DNA from: Segatella maculosa DSM 19339 = JCM 15638
Lineage (GTDB): Bacteria; Bacteroidota; Bacteroidia; Bacteroidales; Bacteroidaceae
NCBI RefSeq assembly: GCF_000382385.1
Contig: NZ_KB908322.1
Coordinates: forward strand, 62,001 to 126,000
Length of the DNA: 64,000 nt
Direction of reading: 5' to 3'
Numbering within the stretch: the stretch's first letter is position 1; every line of letters begins with the position of its first letter. Both the position numbers and the translations under genes were made by a program. Below are positions 62,947 to 64,000 of this stretch, piece after piece. Below the pieces are notes generated by a model. That model searched no databases and was not told the DNA's origin. It worked only from the letters and a program-made list of their open reading frames with translations.

Positions 62947-64000
62947 ATGAAACTAAACGAAGTCCTCAAGAACATCCATCCGATAAAGATTGTCGGTGAT
63001 GCCGAAGTAGAAATCACGGGTGTGAACATTGATTCGCGCAGGATTAAAGCCGGTCATCTGTTCATAGCCATGAAAGGTACGCAAGTAGACGGCCATCAAT
63101 TCATTGCCAAAGCTATAGAACTCGGGGCCAAATCCATTCTTTGCGAAGACCTTCCTGAGTCGGTTACGGGCGTAACCTATGTGCAGGTAGCCTCTACGGA
63201 AGATGCCGCCGGCAAGGTTGCAACGCTTTTTTACGGCGATCCTTCAAGGAAATTGAAGCTCGTCGGCGTGACAGGAACGAACGGAAAGACTACGATTGCC
63301 ACCTTATTATATAATATGTTCCGTAAGTTTGGCCATAAGGTCGGCTTGCTTTCTACGGTATGTAATTATGTAGATGACCAGCCTATACCGGCCGATCACA
63401 CGACTCCTGACCCCATAGAACTCAACGAATTGTTGGCCAAAATGGTCGAGGCCGGCTGCGAATATGCCTTTATGGAGTGCTCCAGTCATGCTATCCACCA
63501 GAAGCGTATCGGCGGACTGAAGTTCGCAGGTGGCTTGTTTACCAATCTCACCCGCGACCATTTGGACTATCATAAGACGTTCGAAAACTACCGTAATGCC
63601 AAGAAAGCCTTCTTCGATGGCCTGCCTAAAGACGCTTTTGCCATTACCAATGCCGACGATAAGAATGGAATGGTGATGGTACAGAACACCAAAGCAACCG
63701 TCAAGACCTATTCAACTCGCACGCTGGCCGACTTCCGCGCCCGCATATTGGAGTGTCATTTCGAAGGTATGTACCTTGAGATTGACGGCCGGGAAGTCGG
63801 TGTTCAGTTCATTGGCAAGTTTAATGTGAGCAATATTCTGGCCGTTTATGGCGCAGCAGTCATGCTAGGCAAGAAGCCCGAAGACATATTATTGGTGCTC
63901 AGTACGCTGCATAGTGTCAGCGGACGTCTTGAACCTATCCGGTCACCTGAGGGCTTTACGGCCATCGTTGACTATGCCCATACGCCCGATGCACTGGCAA
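62947..64000 (+). CDS. murE: MurE, UDP-MurNAc-tripeptide ligase, C-terminus cut by window edge
   Basis: Adds the third amino acid (here expected to be meso-diaminopimelate, as in Gram-negative bacteria) to the peptidoglycan precursor. It starts at ATG 62947 ([21 protein letters not shown]) and stays open to the edge, 351 of roughly 480 codons. ATP site [36 protein letters not shown] and SGRLEPI are the other Mur-ligase blocks. The residues that choose DAP or lysine lie beyond the edge, so the DAP call is from taxonomic context. Fourth downstream gene of mraZ. Confidence 0.95.
   Translation, partial: MKLNEVLKNIHPIKIVGDAEVEITGVNIDSRRIKAGHLFIAMKGTQVDGHQFIAKAIELGAKSILCEDLPESVTGVTYVQVASTEDAAGKVATLFYGDPSRKLKLVGVTGTNGKTTIATLLYNMFRKFGHKVGLLSTVCNYVDDQPIPADHTTPDPIELNELLAKMVEAGCEYAFMECSSHAIHQKRIGGLKFAGGLFTNLTRDHLDYHKTFENYRNAKKAFFDGLPKDAFAITNADDKNGMVMVQNTKATVKTYSTRTLADFRARILECHFEGMYLEIDGREVGVQFIGKFNVSNILAVYGAAVMLGKKPEDILLVLSTLHSVSGRLEPIRSPEGFTAIVDYAHTPDALA

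Noticed and set aside
1-64000. tRNA, rRNA or riboswitch genes
   Set aside because: I looked through the spacers and found no cloverleaf, T-loop (GGTTCAANNCC) or known aptamer wording.

Overview
This window looks like chromosomal DNA from a Bacteroidetes bacterium, most likely Prevotella or a close relative. Four things point there: repeated TAnnTTTG (-7) promoter boxes with no Shine-Dalgarno sequences, SusC/SusD pairs with a polysaccharide utilisation locus (PUL), a hybrid two-component sensor of the gut/oral Bacteroidetes type, and a GlsA/GlsB glycine-lipid gene pair. The genus is an inference from gene content and style, not from a search.

Layout. 0-6 kb, minus strand: a ribonuclease HII gene cut by the left edge, then the Fe-S assembly operon sufBCDS. 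6-11 kb, minus strand: rimP-nusA-infB behind a clear promoter and a leader hairpin. 11-15 kb, plus strand: gpmI-ung and a cysteine-rich DUF3109 gene. 15-18 kb, minus strand: a DUF481 outer-membrane protein, an AraC regulator and a secreted protein that keeps only the non-catalytic half of a GH78 rhamnosidase. 18-25 kb, minus strand: gyrB, an ABC exporter pair and a periplasmic M3 peptidase.

25.5-43.5 kb is one long minus-strand PUL. Its order is susC-susD-susC-susD, a broken GH16 gene, a GH43 gene, a heparinase II/III-like lyase, DUF2264, DUF4861 and GH105. The enzyme set fits a uronate-bearing galactan such as type II arabinogalactan. The GH16 gene has lost its catalytic core by an internal, frame-shifting deletion. 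A 1361-residue hybrid two-component system at 51.2-55.2 kb, on the same strand, is the likely regulator. Between regulator and PUL lies a housekeeping block (dgt, then divergent dut-TPR-DUF4292-envC). Long inverted copies of one composite intergenic repeat bracket this block.

56.7-58.5 kb holds glsA-glsB on the minus strand. 58.7-64 kb is the start of the division and cell-wall (dcw) cluster, mraZ-rsmH-ftsL-ftsI-murE, with a textbook-like MraZ operator overlapping its promoter. murE is cut by the right edge.

The spacers are rich in repeats: several unrelated tandem arrays that share a 22-23 bp period, about 100-bp palindromic doublets, TTGAA-type repeats and GC-rich hairpins with G-quadruplex motifs. 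No rRNA, tRNA, CRISPR, insertion sequence or transposase gene was recognised.
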